DNA of 64,000 bases, from IMG/VR virus record IMGVR_UViG_3300028422_000919, positions 338,384 to 402,383 of that record. One strand, given 5' to 3'. Of this stretch, positions 34,972 to 43,656 are shown one piece after another (positions within the stretch are counted from its first letter, which is position 1; each line of letters starts with the position of its first letter). The notes under the pieces are model-generated. The model was not told the origin of the DNA, searched no databases, and was given only the letters and a program-made list of their open reading frames with translations. The stretch comes from a virus. Position numbers and translations under genes: made by a program.

Positions 34972-35825
34972 CACTTATCCTCCGACACGTCCAGGAGGAC
35001 TGGGCCGGTCCTTCTGGTCTTAGCCACCGGGATGACATGCCTTCCCTGATCATCACGGAAAGGGTTGTGCAGCTTGATCTCGGAGGCTTCCTTCATGAGG
35101 GTCATAAGAACCATGCGGTTGGGGATCTCGGTGGGGTACTCCCCTCTCTCCGAGACCACCTCGTACCCGTCAATGTCCCTGGCCGTAAGGGTACCCAGAC
35201 GAGTTACCTGCCGGAACTCCATCGACACCTGGAAGCCGGCACGCCCGCTTGGGAGCGGCTCTGCCATGAGCTTCCGGTATACGTAGGTGATGAGGGATGT
35301 GTCCTGACCGGCAGCGTGGGCCTGGTTGTCTGAGAGAGACCGGAACTCCTTTTGGAGGGAGTCACAGGTGTCCATGAACGCCTGCTCGGCGTCCTCCACA
35401 GACTGGCCCTCCTGCCAGGAGGAACGGCGGACCAAGACCCGGGGGGTCGAAGGGGCCTTCCCCAACACAAGATGGTCCTTGAACTCATCTGCATCGAAAG
35501 CGGGGCGGACTCGCCCGACAATGACGGCATCGGGGATCAGCATGTCCTCGGGGAGGGCGATCTCCCCAGACTCCATCTGCTTGACCATGCTGTCCCCGTA
35601 CACCGAGCGCAGGGTCTTGAAACTGACGGCCTGGGTGAGATACCGGCGAAGTTCCTCAGGGATATCCGAAACCTTCGGAGAAACCCCGTCCCGGGAAGGA
35701 TCATTCCAGAGTTGCCGAAGCAGCCCCCTCAACTCCCTCAGCTTCTCGACAGGGTTGTGCTGAACCAAGGTCCAGAGTGCCACAATGTGGGGATATGTAA
35801 GAGGTTCGGCGAGATTGTTGGACAA
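34971..35825 (-). CDS. Hypothetical protein in the recombination operon, 284 aa
   Basis: No ATG fits well; a TTG at 35825 with GGAGGAG five bases upstream is the best start. The protein is soluble, mixed alpha/beta, with a helical N-terminal part (LTYPHIVALWTLVQ...) and a C-terminal part of strands (GRVRPAFDADEF; GYEVVSERGEYPTEIPNRM). No family is recognised. It overlaps the nuclease gene by one base and is therefore co-translated with it, so it may be a partner subunit. Confidence 0.52.
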   Translation of the reverse strand: MSNNLAEPLTYPHIVALWTLVQHNPVEKLRELRGLLRQLWNDPSRDGVSPKVSDIPEELRRYLTQAVSFKTLRSVYGDSMVKQMESGEIALPEDMLIPDAVIVGRVRPAFDADEFKDHLVLGKAPSTPRVLVRRSSWQEGQSVEDAEQAFMDTCDSLQKEFRSLSDNQAHAAGQDTSLITYVYRKLMAEPLPSGRAGFQVSMEFRQVTRLGTLTARDIDGYEVVSERGEYPTEIPNRMVLMTLMKEASEIKLHNPFRDDQGRHVIPVAKTRRTGPVLLDVSEDK

Positions 35826-35877
35826 AGTAGCTCCTCCATTTCTGGGGGACTCTACTCCGGAAGGGAAACAAAGGGGG

Positions 35878-35901
35878 CCCCTGTTGATCAAAAAACAGGG
35901 G
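35878..35901 (-). other. Intergenic hairpin
   Basis: Eight-base perfect inverted repeat (35878-35885 with 35894-35901, CCCCTGTT/AACAGGGG, loop of 8) in the 82-base gap between the nucleotidyltransferase stop and the TTG start of the 284-aa gene. No T tract follows the stem on the minus strand, so a terminator is uncertain; it could be an mRNA stabiliser. Confidence 0.5.
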
Positions 35902-35907
35902 TTCTGG

Positions 35908-37026
35908 TCACCCCACCATCTCGGTGAGCTGCTGACATAGGTCATCCAGCTTCTTGCGGTTGGGCTGACGGGGCAGATCCGACTTGAGGGCAACCCTCTT
36001 CAGATCCTCATCCTCTCCCATCGCCCACTCCATCAACCGCTCGTAGCTCCAGGCCCCGTCCCGGATAGCGTTCAACTCGGCGGCATCTGGACGGCGGACG
36101 TGGACCACGCCTTCCTCCAAGATCTCACGACACATCCGCATGAGACGAACCAGGTGCATCCCGTGCTTCGTGTCGTAGCCGAACTGGGCCTCCAGCTTGG
36201 CTCGCTTCTCGTTCCGGCTTCTCTTCCACTCCAGGTAGGAGTTGTAGTGGGCGAGAGCGGACTCATACCTACGCTCTCGGCTCAGAATGTCGATGAAGTT
36301 CTCTTCGAGGCCACAGAGGCGGCCTGCTGCCCGGAACTGCTTGCTCTCGATCTCTTCAACGGACCCTTCCCAAATCTTGGGATCGTTGCCCACCAGCATC
36401 TGAGCAAGGGTGTCCTCGATCTGCTCTCGGATCTTCAGCCGCTCGGGGTACTCCAGGTCCCCGAAGTCGATGGACCAGGATTCCATCTTCTTGCGAATTT
36501 CCGAGGTGGCCGCCGTGATCTGGTTCGTCGGCAAATCTGCCTTCGGGAGCAGGTGGAAGTCCGCCCGCTCCGGCTTCTGCTTTGGCGGGTTCAGCAGCCA
36601 ATTCCGGTGGCGTCCGATCCGACGGAGCTGCTGCATGGCGTAGCCCCGGAAGGTGTGGAGCGCCTTGACCGACAGAAACTCCGACCGATGCTGCCGGAGA
36701 ATCTGACCCGGCTCCGTGGCGAAGTACACCCCGTCATCATCGATCCACAGGATCTCGATGAGGGTCGGGTTACAGTCCGCCGCCAATCTCATGAACTTCG
36801 GCAGATTGTAGATCACGGCATCGGCCGTGTCCTTGATCTCCGCCTGATCGAAGTGGTTCAGGAACCCGTTGCGAAAGCTCCGGGGTGCCACCGCCACGCC
36901 CTTGTAGTCGTAGTCCGAATCAGGGCGATGAGTGCCGTAGGCCCGGGAACCGTGGTCCACCAGAAGAATAGTGCGATCCTTGAGCCAAGCAAGATTGCCG
37001 GTGTACTCAAAAGGCCATTTGTGCAT
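35908..37026 (-). CDS. Nucleotidyltransferase of the DNA polymerase beta superfamily, 372 aa
   Basis: Start at ATG 37026 with GAGGAGAGG upstream. The N-terminal domain has the signature GSRAYGTHRPDSDYDYKGV: Gly-Ser at 26-27 and the metal-binding Asp residues at 36 and 38, as in minimal nucleotidyltransferases. A third acidic residue follows near ILWIDDDG. The C-terminal two-thirds is helical. Homologues in phages are usually predicted to add nucleotides to RNA or proteins. Found between Mre11-like and nuclease genes. Substrate unknown; tRNA or RNA repair is one possibility. Confidence 0.74.
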   Translation of the reverse strand: MHKWPFEYTGNLAWLKDRTILLVDHGSRAYGTHRPDSDYDYKGVAVAPRSFRNGFLNHFDQAEIKDTADAVIYNLPKFMRLAADCNPTLIEILWIDDDGVYFATEPGQILRQHRSEFLSVKALHTFRGYAMQQLRRIGRHRNWLLNPPKQKPERADFHLLPKADLPTNQITAATSEIRKKMESWSIDFGDLEYPERLKIREQIEDTLAQMLVGNDPKIWEGSVEEIESKQFRAAGRLCGLEENFIDILSRERRYESALAHYNSYLEWKRSRNEKRAKLEAQFGYDTKHGMHLVRLMRMCREILEEGVVHVRRPDAAELNAIRDGAWSYERLMEWAMGEDEDLKRVALKSDLPRQPNRKKLDDLCQQLTEMVG

Positions 37027-37117
37027 AGACCTCTCCTCGGGGTAGGCTTCTCCCCTCCAGGAAAAACACTCGAAGGTCTCCCAAGGGAGACCGCCATGCC
37101 GGACAGGAGGTTGGGGC

Positions 37118-38167
37118 CTACTGAGCGGCCAATTCAAGGAAATGGATGGCCCGTTCCTTCACCTCGACAGGAACATCCCTCATTTCGGACACCACCTCAA
37201 TAAGGGACTTCTTGTCGGTGCGGAGAAGAGCCTCCTCGATGTTCTTGACGAAGGCCTCCATCGTAGACTCCCGGGCTTCCTGACGGACCCGACCCTCGAC
37301 GTTGAACACCTCCTTGGCAGACTGAACGGTGAGGGGGATCTCGGTAAGTGTGATACCGGACCCGTTGACCCCGAACTCCATGAGGACCACTTCGGGGACC
37401 CTCGTCATTTCATCCTGGGTCAAAGCCCCCCTAGAAAGGCTTCCGACATTGACGACATACCTGGAAGAATTGCGAGACACCCTGTTGGCCTTGCTCAGCT
37501 CATAGATCCCCTGGTTCTTGTGCCAATGCCCGAAACAGAACACGTCCACATCGGATAGGCTGTCCAGGAACTCATACTTGAGGATGTCCTCAGCCCCGAA
37601 CATCTCCCCACCATCCTTGGAAGCCAGGCAGTGGGCGACGACCACCAGGTAGTCCTCTCCCCCCCTCTTGATGTTCCGGAACCTGTCCAAGTCGTAGGAT
37701 GTGCCGTGGTAGGGGACACCCACCACACGGACCTTGTTGGAGGTCCCGCCGCTCTCCCTGATCGCTGGGCTGTCAAACACAGCTTCGTGCTTGTCGTACA
37801 GCCGACGGAACACCCCCGACTCGAACAGAACCCCTAGGGGTTGCTCAGGGAGGTTCTCGATGTCCCCATACTTGCAGTCGTGGTTTCCCACGTTAGCCCA
37901 GACCTGGACCCCCTTGTGGACCTCGGCCACCTGACGGACCAGCCGGTGGCTATTCCGGGAAGGGGACTTGATGTGGAAAAAGTCACCACCGTCGAGGATG
38001 TGAGCGTTATGTTTCTTGGCAAGGTCCACCGTCTGGCGGACCTTGCCGAGGATGGTTTCCGTCCAGTCATCAACACGAGTCTTGGGGGGATGATCGGACA
38101 AATGGGCGTCCGTCCTCCACAGCAAACGGATGGTGTAGTCTTGAGGTTCAGGATCGTCCCAGCTCAT
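37118..38167 (-). CDS. Mre11/SbcD-like DNA exonuclease subunit
   Basis: A 349-aa calcineurin-type phosphoesterase with all metal-binding motifs: TDAH (Asp 20, His 22), GDFFH (61-65), GNHD (94-97), VVAH (His 179) and GHWH (213-216). These match SbcD/Mre11 and T4 gp47, which resect double-strand ends with Rad50-type partners. The C-terminal 90 residues (VQSAKEVFNV...) would be the Rad50-binding part. The start overlaps the stop of the Rad50 N-terminal half as ATGA, which supports a complex. Confidence 0.88.
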   Translation of the reverse strand: MSWDDPEPQDYTIRLLWRTDAHLSDHPPKTRVDDWTETILGKVRQTVDLAKKHNAHILDGGDFFHIKSPSRNSHRLVRQVAEVHKGVQVWANVGNHDCKYGDIENLPEQPLGVLFESGVFRRLYDKHEAVFDSPAIRESGGTSNKVRVVGVPYHGTSYDLDRFRNIKRGGEDYLVVVAHCLASKDGGEMFGAEDILKYEFLDSLSDVDVFCFGHWHKNQGIYELSKANRVSRNSSRYVVNVGSLSRGALTQDEMTRVPEVVLMEFGVNGSGITLTEIPLTVQSAKEVFNVEGRVRQEARESTMEAFVKNIEEALLRTDKKSLIEVVSEMRDVPVEVKERAIHFLELAAQ

Positions 38168-39354
38168 GCCCCTTGCTCCTTGCCACAGGTAGGGCAGGCT
38201 CCCAGTTCGTCCAGGAACTGGTGAGCTTCCGCAGCGGCTGCTGCGTACTCCAACTCGGATACTGCCAGCTTCTGTGCGGCATCCTGGGCATCTTGGTTCG
38301 CCTTCCCGATGCGGTAAGAGTACCCCTCCACCTTGTCGATAGCCTTGAGGAGCTTGTCCGCCAGAGACACATCGAGAGAAATATCGGGAACCTCACCCAG
38401 GAGGCGCAACCGGGAGGCCACGTCTGCAGCCTTGTGGTAGCGCCCCCTCAACTTCTCCGCCCCCTCCAACTCGTCGAGGATGCCAGAAGCATCTGTGGTG
38501 GGGACCACCACAGACTCGACCCCCACCAGGGCTCTGAGAGCCTCTCTGGCGGCCTCAAGCCGGTCCCGCAAGCCCTCAGCCATCACCAGCTCTGCCAGCC
38601 GCTCCTGGGCCCCCAGAACCCCGGGGATGACCACCTGGCCCACGGGGGCCAACGCCTGCTCTACCTCCCTGGCATCATGCAGGCGGCCCCTCATCTCGGA
38701 CAGCTTCTGGTGGGTCTTACCGATCTTCTCAGCGTACTGGCGGGTCTCCCCGAGCCCCTCGATGTCGGACAAGACCCCATCGAGACCAGCGTAAGCAGCC
38801 AGACCTTCCTCAGCTTTTTGGAGATCAGAGCGCCGGACCTTCAGCTCCGTGGAGGCCGCCCTCTTCTCTTTGTCGGACTGCCTGAGGGCAGCGTTGAGCT
38901 GGGAAACCCGCTCGATGTCGGCCACGGCTTCTGCCAGGTGAGACCCGGGACGATCGAGAAGGAACACCTGGCCAGTGAACTGGGGTGCCAGCGTCGGCCA
39001 GGTGTCCTTGCCTCCAGCCTCGATGGGGGTGACCCCGAGGGCTTTCACCTCATCGGGAACCTCCCTACCTGGGTTGATGGGGTCTCCTCCGTTGACGATG
39101 TAGGTCGGCTTAGAGCGGTTTCCCGTCCCCTTCGACCAGGAGACGGAGGCGTCCTCGAACTTGACGACGACCTCCAGCTCCTTTTCGCCATGGCGGACGA
39201 ACGATGTCCCCGGAGAGTTCTCGAACACCCCCCGGATCGCCCGCATCAAAGCCGACTTGCCAGAGTTGTTCGGTCCGGTGAGAGCCGTGAAGCCCTTCAC
39301 CTCGATACTGGCGTCCTTGATGGATTGGAAGTTCTTGACGTGAATGCTGGGCAT
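38164..39354 (-). CDS. Rad50/SbcC N-terminal ATPase half ending at the zinc hook (split gene), 396 aa
   Basis: The chain has the N-terminal lobe of Rad50: HVKNFQSIKDASIEV and Walker A GPNNSGKSA (27-35), then QFTGQVFLLD (about 128-137) in the Q-loop region. A long coiled coil follows (165-380) and the protein stops seven residues after a CPTC (387-390), the Rad50 zinc-hook motif. The descending coil, signature motif and Walker B are absent and are instead encoded at 31560-32198. The gene ends in overlap with the Mre11-like gene. No sign of a frameshift: the stop is clean and the next gene begins at once. Confidence 0.85.
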   Translation of the reverse strand: MPSIHVKNFQSIKDASIEVKGFTALTGPNNSGKSALMRAIRGVFENSPGTSFVRHGEKELEVVVKFEDASVSWSKGTGNRSKPTYIVNGGDPINPGREVPDEVKALGVTPIEAGGKDTWPTLAPQFTGQVFLLDRPGSHLAEAVADIERVSQLNAALRQSDKEKRAASTELKVRRSDLQKAEEGLAAYAGLDGVLSDIEGLGETRQYAEKIGKTHQKLSEMRGRLHDAREVEQALAPVGQVVIPGVLGAQERLAELVMAEGLRDRLEAAREALRALVGVESVVVPTTDASGILDELEGAEKLRGRYHKAADVASRLRLLGEVPDISLDVSLADKLLKAIDKVEGYSYRIGKANQDAQDAAQKLAVSELEYAAAAAEAHQFLDELGACPTCGKEQGA

Positions 39355-39379
39355 GAGGCCCCTCCTTCAGGGCCTACCC

Positions 39380-40702
39380 TTATTCGCCGCCCTCGTCCCC
39401 ATCCTCGCCCCCATCCTTCAGGGCGTCCGGGTGGGGTTCTTCCCGCATGGCGTCCAAATCGAAGTCCGGGGATGCGTTGTTCATGAGGGTGTCGAGGTCC
39501 ATGTCTTCATCCTCATCCACCTCATGGCCCACCAGGGTGGACCCCTTAGCCTGAGCCTCCTGCACCTTCTGCATGGCGAGCTGGTACAGCTCGTCAAGGG
39601 CATTGGCGGCTGTCAAGTCAGACCGGAACGCTGCCAGCCCCTGGCTCTTGATCTGTTCCCCATTGTCCCTCTGCCAGGCGTACCAAGCCCCACCTTTGTC
39701 CACGATCTTGTGGTTGATGGCGACTTCGATGATAGACCGCAGGTTGTCGATGCCCTCCCCGAAAACCACCCAGAAATCCATCTTGTTGTGGGCGGACTGG
39801 GACACCTTCGACTTGTCGACCGTGGCCTGAACCTTCCGGGCCACCACCTGCTCTTCGACCTTGTTGGTCAGAGCGTTATAGATCTTGCCCTTCTCAGACT
39901 GGATGGGGACGAAGTTCATACGAATCGAGCTATAGAACTTCCAAGCCCGACCACCCTGCTCGGTGGTGGTCTTCCCGTACCCGGAGGTGTTGATCTTCTC
40001 ACGGATCTGAGAGATGCCCATGACATGAGTTCCGCTCTTGCTGCACTCCTTGACCATCGTGGGCAGATACTCAGACCATGCCTTGGCAAGCCAACCGACC
40101 TGCTGCTGCTTGCCTTGATCATCAACCTTTCGTTCTGCGATGGCCTCCGAAATGGGGGCCCCGACCGAGTCAAGGATGACCAGATCGATGCCATGCCGGA
40201 TCATGATGTACATGATCTTCAGGCCGTCCTCGAACGTATCCGGCTGGGTGACGAAGAACACCTCGTCGTCCTCAACAGGGATGCCGAGGGACTTGGCATA
40301 GCTCAAGTCGATGGCATGTTCCCAGTCGATGAAACACACTGAGCCCCCTCTGGCAATCACCGAAGCGGCGGCCATCAAGGCCACCGTGGTCTTGCCCGAG
40401 GACTCCGGACCATACACGTTGGAAATGGCCCCCTTGGGCCACCCCGGGCAGGGAGCCACACCGAAACGGTTGGGCCGACCACCGATCAGGTAATCCAGGA
40501 CAATGGAACCCGTCGGGATATAGGGGCGGGACTTCTTACTGAGATGGGGGTCGATTTCCATCTCGGGCTTGGTCTGCTTGAACACCTTGACCACGGTGGC
40601 CCGAGCCAGGAGCATCCGCTTACGGCTCAGAGCCTCCTGACTGCTCTTGGAGGGGGCCTTGGCGGGAGCCTTGACCCCCTTTGTCGTCTTCGCTGCTACC
40701 AT
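39380..40702 (-). CDS. recA: RecA-type recombinase
   Basis: Strand-exchange protein of 440 aa, longer than bacterial RecA (about 350) because of a basic Ala/Lys-rich N-terminal extension and an acidic C-terminal tail. Core motifs: Walker A GPESSGKTT (98-106), DWEHA (126-130, usually DAEHA), Walker B LVILDSV (174-180) and the loop region with AERKVDDQGKQQQVG. Divergent but clearly RecA rather than UvsX. It lies next to RuvC-like resolvase and the Mre11/Rad50 set, giving a complete phage recombination operon. Confidence 0.88.
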   Translation of the reverse strand: MVAAKTTKGVKAPAKAPSKSSQEALSRKRMLLARATVVKVFKQTKPEMEIDPHLSKKSRPYIPTGSIVLDYLIGGRPNRFGVAPCPGWPKGAISNVYGPESSGKTTVALMAAASVIARGGSVCFIDWEHAIDLSYAKSLGIPVEDDEVFFVTQPDTFEDGLKIMYIMIRHGIDLVILDSVGAPISEAIAERKVDDQGKQQQVGWLAKAWSEYLPTMVKECSKSGTHVMGISQIREKINTSGYGKTTTEQGGRAWKFYSSIRMNFVPIQSEKGKIYNALTNKVEEQVVARKVQATVDKSKVSQSAHNKMDFWVVFGEGIDNLRSIIEVAINHKIVDKGGAWYAWQRDNGEQIKSQGLAAFRSDLTAANALDELYQLAMQKVQEAQAKGSTLVGHEVDEDEDMDLDTLMNNASPDFDLDAMREEPHPDALKDGGEDGDEGGE

Positions 40703-40705
40703 CGA

Positions 40706-41410
40706 TCAGTTCTCCGAGTGCCGGAAAAACCTGGAGTCCTCCCGGAACAGCAACCCCTTCCTCTCGGACTTACCCGCTTTGGTGCCTCTCTGGAAGGTGT
40801 GGATCTTGAGGAATTGGGATTTCTCGGTGTCCGTCAAGTCGTCGATAGTGATGTCACCCTCGAACAACCTCCAGAACCGGGCCCCGGTTCGTGCAGCCCA
40901 ATAAGCGTCGGCCTCGTTGTGGTTCCAACGGCCCCCGCCAGCATCCACCTGAGCAGCCAGGACCATGTCGGCCTTCATCATCTTCCACGTCTCTGGGCGG
41001 TTGATGGCAATCCGGGCATGGGCCTTGAGTTGGCCAGGGGAGAAGAACACCACATCCTTCTTCTCGGACCAGATGGCCTCCCATGTGAAGAGAAACAGAC
41101 CGTACATGCCCTCCGAATACAGGGAGTTGAAGACGGGGTACTCGATGGAAATACGGTCAGGCTGGTGCTCTTGGATCAGGGCACGAAGCGCCGCCCTAAT
41201 GGTCCGATAACGGACGATCTCCAGCACCTGGGAGGGGGTCTGGATTCGCCCTCGGGATACGCACCTCTCTGGGCCCACGGCCTCGTCGTCATGGACGGCC
41301 CAGCCGAAGTTAGTCAGAGAGGGGTCGCATCCCAGGACCTTCAAGGCGGCGCTCCGTGAAACGGGGAGGGTGGGGGTTGGGCACTTCTTCCGCCCTCCCC
41401 CCACCCTCAT
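40706..41410 (-). CDS. RuvC-like Holliday junction resolvase
   Basis: RNase H-fold nuclease of 234 aa. Catalytic residues visible: Asp 29 in VLGCDPSLTNFGWAV, Glu 90 in RISIEYP and the late motif with His 164, Glu 166 and Asp 168 in NHNEADAYWAA. The first 22 residues are not typical of the family; a TTG at 41344 with GGAG eight bases upstream would give a chain beginning directly at KVLGCDPS and may be the real start. Placed beside RecA, it most likely resolves branched recombination or packaging intermediates. Confidence 0.8.
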   Translation of the reverse strand: MRVGGGRKKCPTPTLPVSRSAALKVLGCDPSLTNFGWAVHDDEAVGPERCVSRGRIQTPSQVLEIVRYRTIRAALRALIQEHQPDRISIEYPVFNSLYSEGMYGLFLFTWEAIWSEKKDVVFFSPGQLKAHARIAINRPETWKMMKADMVLAAQVDAGGGRWNHNEADAYWAARTGARFWRLFEGDITIDDLTDTEKSQFLKIHTFQRGTKAGKSERKGLLFREDSRFFRHSEN

Positions 41411-41415
41411 GCGTC

Positions 41416-42132
41416 TCAGTCGTCCAGGATGTTGTCCACAAGGTCATCGATCTCGGCGCCGGCCGTGGCATCCCCGACGGCGGTGGCGGCGTTGTCGCCT
41501 CCGGCAATCTTCTGCTTGACCTGCTCGACGGTCATCGTCCGGGCGATGTCGTTCTCGATGCCGGCGACAATGGCCTTCACCTCGGCCATGATGCGGTCGA
41601 CGTGCTCCTTGCCCCTGTCACCCTGCTCGATGAGCTTGCGGAGCAGATTCTCCTTGCAGGAGATGAAGGTCATCTTCTGGTACTGGGTGTCCGTACACTG
41701 AGCCTTGATGTCATGCTCTCCGAAGGGGAACTCTTCGACGATCCCCTTGAAGGTCTCGTACTTGTCTTCCCCGAAGATCCACTCCTGGACCTCGTAGTCG
41801 CCGTCCTTGAAACGCTGAGCATCGAGCGATCCATTCGGCTTGGTCGGCCACTTCACCACGACAGTGGCAATGCTCGTGCGAGGGGGCTTCCCGTCCTTGC
41901 TGAACTTGACGATGTCCGGATGCGTAGCCTCAACGTAGCCGCAGCCCTCAATGAACACCCGGTCCTTGCCGGTGAAAATCGGGTTGGCGTCCAGGTTGAA
42001 CTTGCCCTTGTCAAGGCCCGGCCACCAGGCGAAGCTGAGGCGGTAAGTTCGGCCGCCCTCTCCCTTGAAGCGGGAGCCTTTCTTGCCGAGGTTGTCATCG
42101 CCTTCGTTGAATGTGAAAGTCTTCATTGCCAT
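41416..42132 (-). CDS. Probable single-stranded DNA-binding protein, 238 aa
   Basis: A soluble protein with an aromatic-rich N-terminal part (GRTYRLSFAWWPGLDKGKF; EFPFGEHDIKAQCTDTQYQK) that may be an OB-like fold, and a flexible C-terminal part ending in the acidic tail EIDDLVDNILDD. Such tails are typical of single-stranded DNA-binding proteins and serve as docking sites. The position between RecA/RuvC-like and helicase genes fits. The sequence is not a recognised SSB, so this is inferred from tail, aromatic content and context. GGAG lies ten bases before the ATG, directly behind a hairpin (42149-42168). Confidence 0.5.
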   Translation of the reverse strand: MAMKTFTFNEGDDNLGKKGSRFKGEGGRTYRLSFAWWPGLDKGKFNLDANPIFTGKDRVFIEGCGYVEATHPDIVKFSKDGKPPRTSIATVVVKWPTKPNGSLDAQRFKDGDYEVQEWIFGEDKYETFKGIVEEFPFGEHDIKAQCTDTQYQKMTFISCKENLLRKLIEQGDRGKEHVDRIMAEVKAIVAGIENDIARTMTVEQVKQKIAGGDNAATAVGDATAGAEIDDLVDNILDD

Positions 42133-42148
42133 GCTGTTTTTTCTCCAT

Positions 42149-42168
42149 GGGGGCAGTCATTGGCCCCC
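42149..42168 (-). promoter_or_regulatory. Hairpin directly upstream of the SSB-like ribosome binding site
   Basis: Six-base perfect stem (42149-42154 with 42163-42168, GGGGGC/GCCCCC) ending three bases before the GGAG that serves the SSB-like gene. It could be a translational operator, as the phage T4 single-strand binding protein regulates its own mRNA. No data show this here. Confidence 0.35.
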
Positions 42169-42225
42169 GGCTATGTTCAGGATGGCAAGAGTCGTGTCGG
42201 TAAACGAGACGGATGACTGCCATCC

Positions 42226-42261
42226 AAAAGAGTCTACTCGGGTTGGTCAGTGTACCAACCC
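42226..42261 (-). terminator. Weak terminator-like hairpin after the 357-aa gene
   Basis: Perfect eight-base stem (42240-42247 with 42254-42261, GGGTTGGT/ACCAACCC, loop of 6) eight bases past the stop of the gene at 42269. A run of four T follows ten bases later. It may limit read-through into the SSB-like and RecA genes. Confidence 0.4.
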
Positions 42262-42268
42262 CCTCCCC

Positions 42269-43342
42269 CTAACCCTCCCCAAAAAGCTCCAGAAGCTCGT
42301 CCACTTCAGAGTCTTCGACCATCCCCTGAACACCCACCATCTTGGACCGGGTGGCTCTGGGAACCTCCACCATATCGATCACCCTGTCGAAATCGGCGGA
42401 GACTTCCTGGTCAAAAACGAAAGGCTTACCTGAGGCCTCGGGGAGAATCACAGTGCTCCCGGGGTCTTCCTGGGGGTCTTCCTGGTGGTCCTCCTGGGGG
42501 TCCTCAGAAGGACCACCAATGTCCCCATTGTCCATTGCGTCCAGCTCTTCCAGGAGATCCCCGATGTCAGAGTCCTGGATGACCAGGCGGGACAGGATGT
42601 CGTCGCTTGACTTCAAGAGAGGAAGCACCTTGGGAGGCTGCGGATCAGGAAGAACCTCTTCGACCTCTTTGACCTCTTCGAGATCGTCTTCCTCCTCCTC
42701 CTGGAGGGAGACCTGGATCTCGCCCTCAACCTGGGCGATGAGGTTGTGGACATCCACGTCCTCAGCAATCACCCTCCCGGGGGTGATCTTCATGGCCCCC
42801 TTCACCGCAGAACCCCATGTCTCCCCCCCGTCGATGCGGGCGTAGCAGAGCCGCATCTGCTCACGGATGGACGACTGGGTGTTCTTGATGTCCGACCTCT
42901 TGGCCTTGATGACCAAGAGAATGGCCTCCAGCTCCTGAAGGATGGCCTCAGCCAGGTGGAGTTCGGTGACCTCTTCTCGTAGCTTGATACTAGCGAGGGC
43001 ATCCCGGTCGGACTGAGACCTCCCCGCCCTCACATCGGTGTCAGTGGCGAACAGGTACTTCTTCGACAGCTCAAAGGCAACCGTCTTGGCCCGGAAGTCC
43101 TGAGCAGCGGCAAAATGCCTCTTGGAGGCCCCAAGGAAGATCTGCTCCACGATATCCAGACCCTTACGTGCCTGGTACACCTTGTCCTGGAGTGACTTGG
43201 GCCCGAAGACCAGGGGGTCTTCGTCCAGCTCCACCTGGATGTCCGCCAGGCGCTCGTAGATCTCGTCTTCCCGGTGCTCTTCCAGAGCCTTCACGGTTTC
43301 ATTGAATAGGCTCTTGGCGTCCTGAAGGGTCTGAGTCGCCAT
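42269..43342 (-). CDS. Coiled-coil acidic protein, 357 aa
   Basis: The ATG at 43342 with GGAGG upstream and a TGATG overlap is preferred over the TTG before it. The N-terminal 180 residues are helical with probable coiled coils (KSLFNETVKALEEHREDEIY; LREEVTELHLAEAILQELEA). Residues 235-255 and 300-320 are strongly acidic, with a repeated EDPQEDHQEDPQEDP tract. No domain is recognised. It is in the replication/recombination operon between RecD2-like and SSB-like genes. Confidence 0.53.
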   Translation of the reverse strand: MATQTLQDAKSLFNETVKALEEHREDEIYERLADIQVELDEDPLVFGPKSLQDKVYQARKGLDIVEQIFLGASKRHFAAAQDFRAKTVAFELSKKYLFATDTDVRAGRSQSDRDALASIKLREEVTELHLAEAILQELEAILLVIKAKRSDIKNTQSSIREQMRLCYARIDGGETWGSAVKGAMKITPGRVIAEDVDVHNLIAQVEGEIQVSLQEEEEDDLEEVKEVEEVLPDPQPPKVLPLLKSSDDILSRLVIQDSDIGDLLEELDAMDNGDIGGPSEDPQEDHQEDPQEDPGSTVILPEASGKPFVFDQEVSADFDRVIDMVEVPRATRSKMVGVQGMVEDSEVDELLELFGEG

Positions 43343-43656
43343 CAATCCTCCCTGGCGGCCTCCCCAATCATACGGGAGAAGTTGTGCCGGAGGACTTTGA
43401 GGGCGTTCTCCAGCTCGTCATCGTTGATGAGGGACGAAGCCCGTGCCGACCGGAACACAGTCTCGTTGCACTCCAGGAAAGCCAGCATATAGGCCACCCT
43501 AGCCTCCGCTGCCGTAGTATCCTCGTCCATCTCAATGGCAACGGACAGGAAAGTGTCTCCCCCTCGACCAGTGACCTTCCTACTGACGGTGAAGGATTTC
43601 CGGTGCATCTTGCGAAGGGCGGACTTTCCAAGGGCCTTCAAGTCTTCTTTGCTCAT
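43342..43656 (-). CDS. Small hypothetical protein, 104 aa
   Basis: Short gene tightly packed between the RecD2-like helicase (4-base overlap) and the coiled-coil gene. The N terminus is basic (LGKSALRKMHRKSFTVSRKV); the rest is helical (AEARVAYMLAFLECNETVF; LENALKVLRHNF). No family is recognised. Confidence 0.53.
   Translation of the reverse strand: MSKEDLKALGKSALRKMHRKSFTVSRKVTGRGGDTFLSVAIEMDEDTTAAEARVAYMLAFLECNETVFRSARASSLINDDELENALKVLRHNFSRMIGEAARED

Noticed and set aside
31560-39354. Split Rad50 as a sequencing error or frameshifted pseudogene
   Set aside because: The halves are about 6 kb apart with about eight intact genes between them; both have clean starts, stops and overlaps with neighbours and intact motifs.
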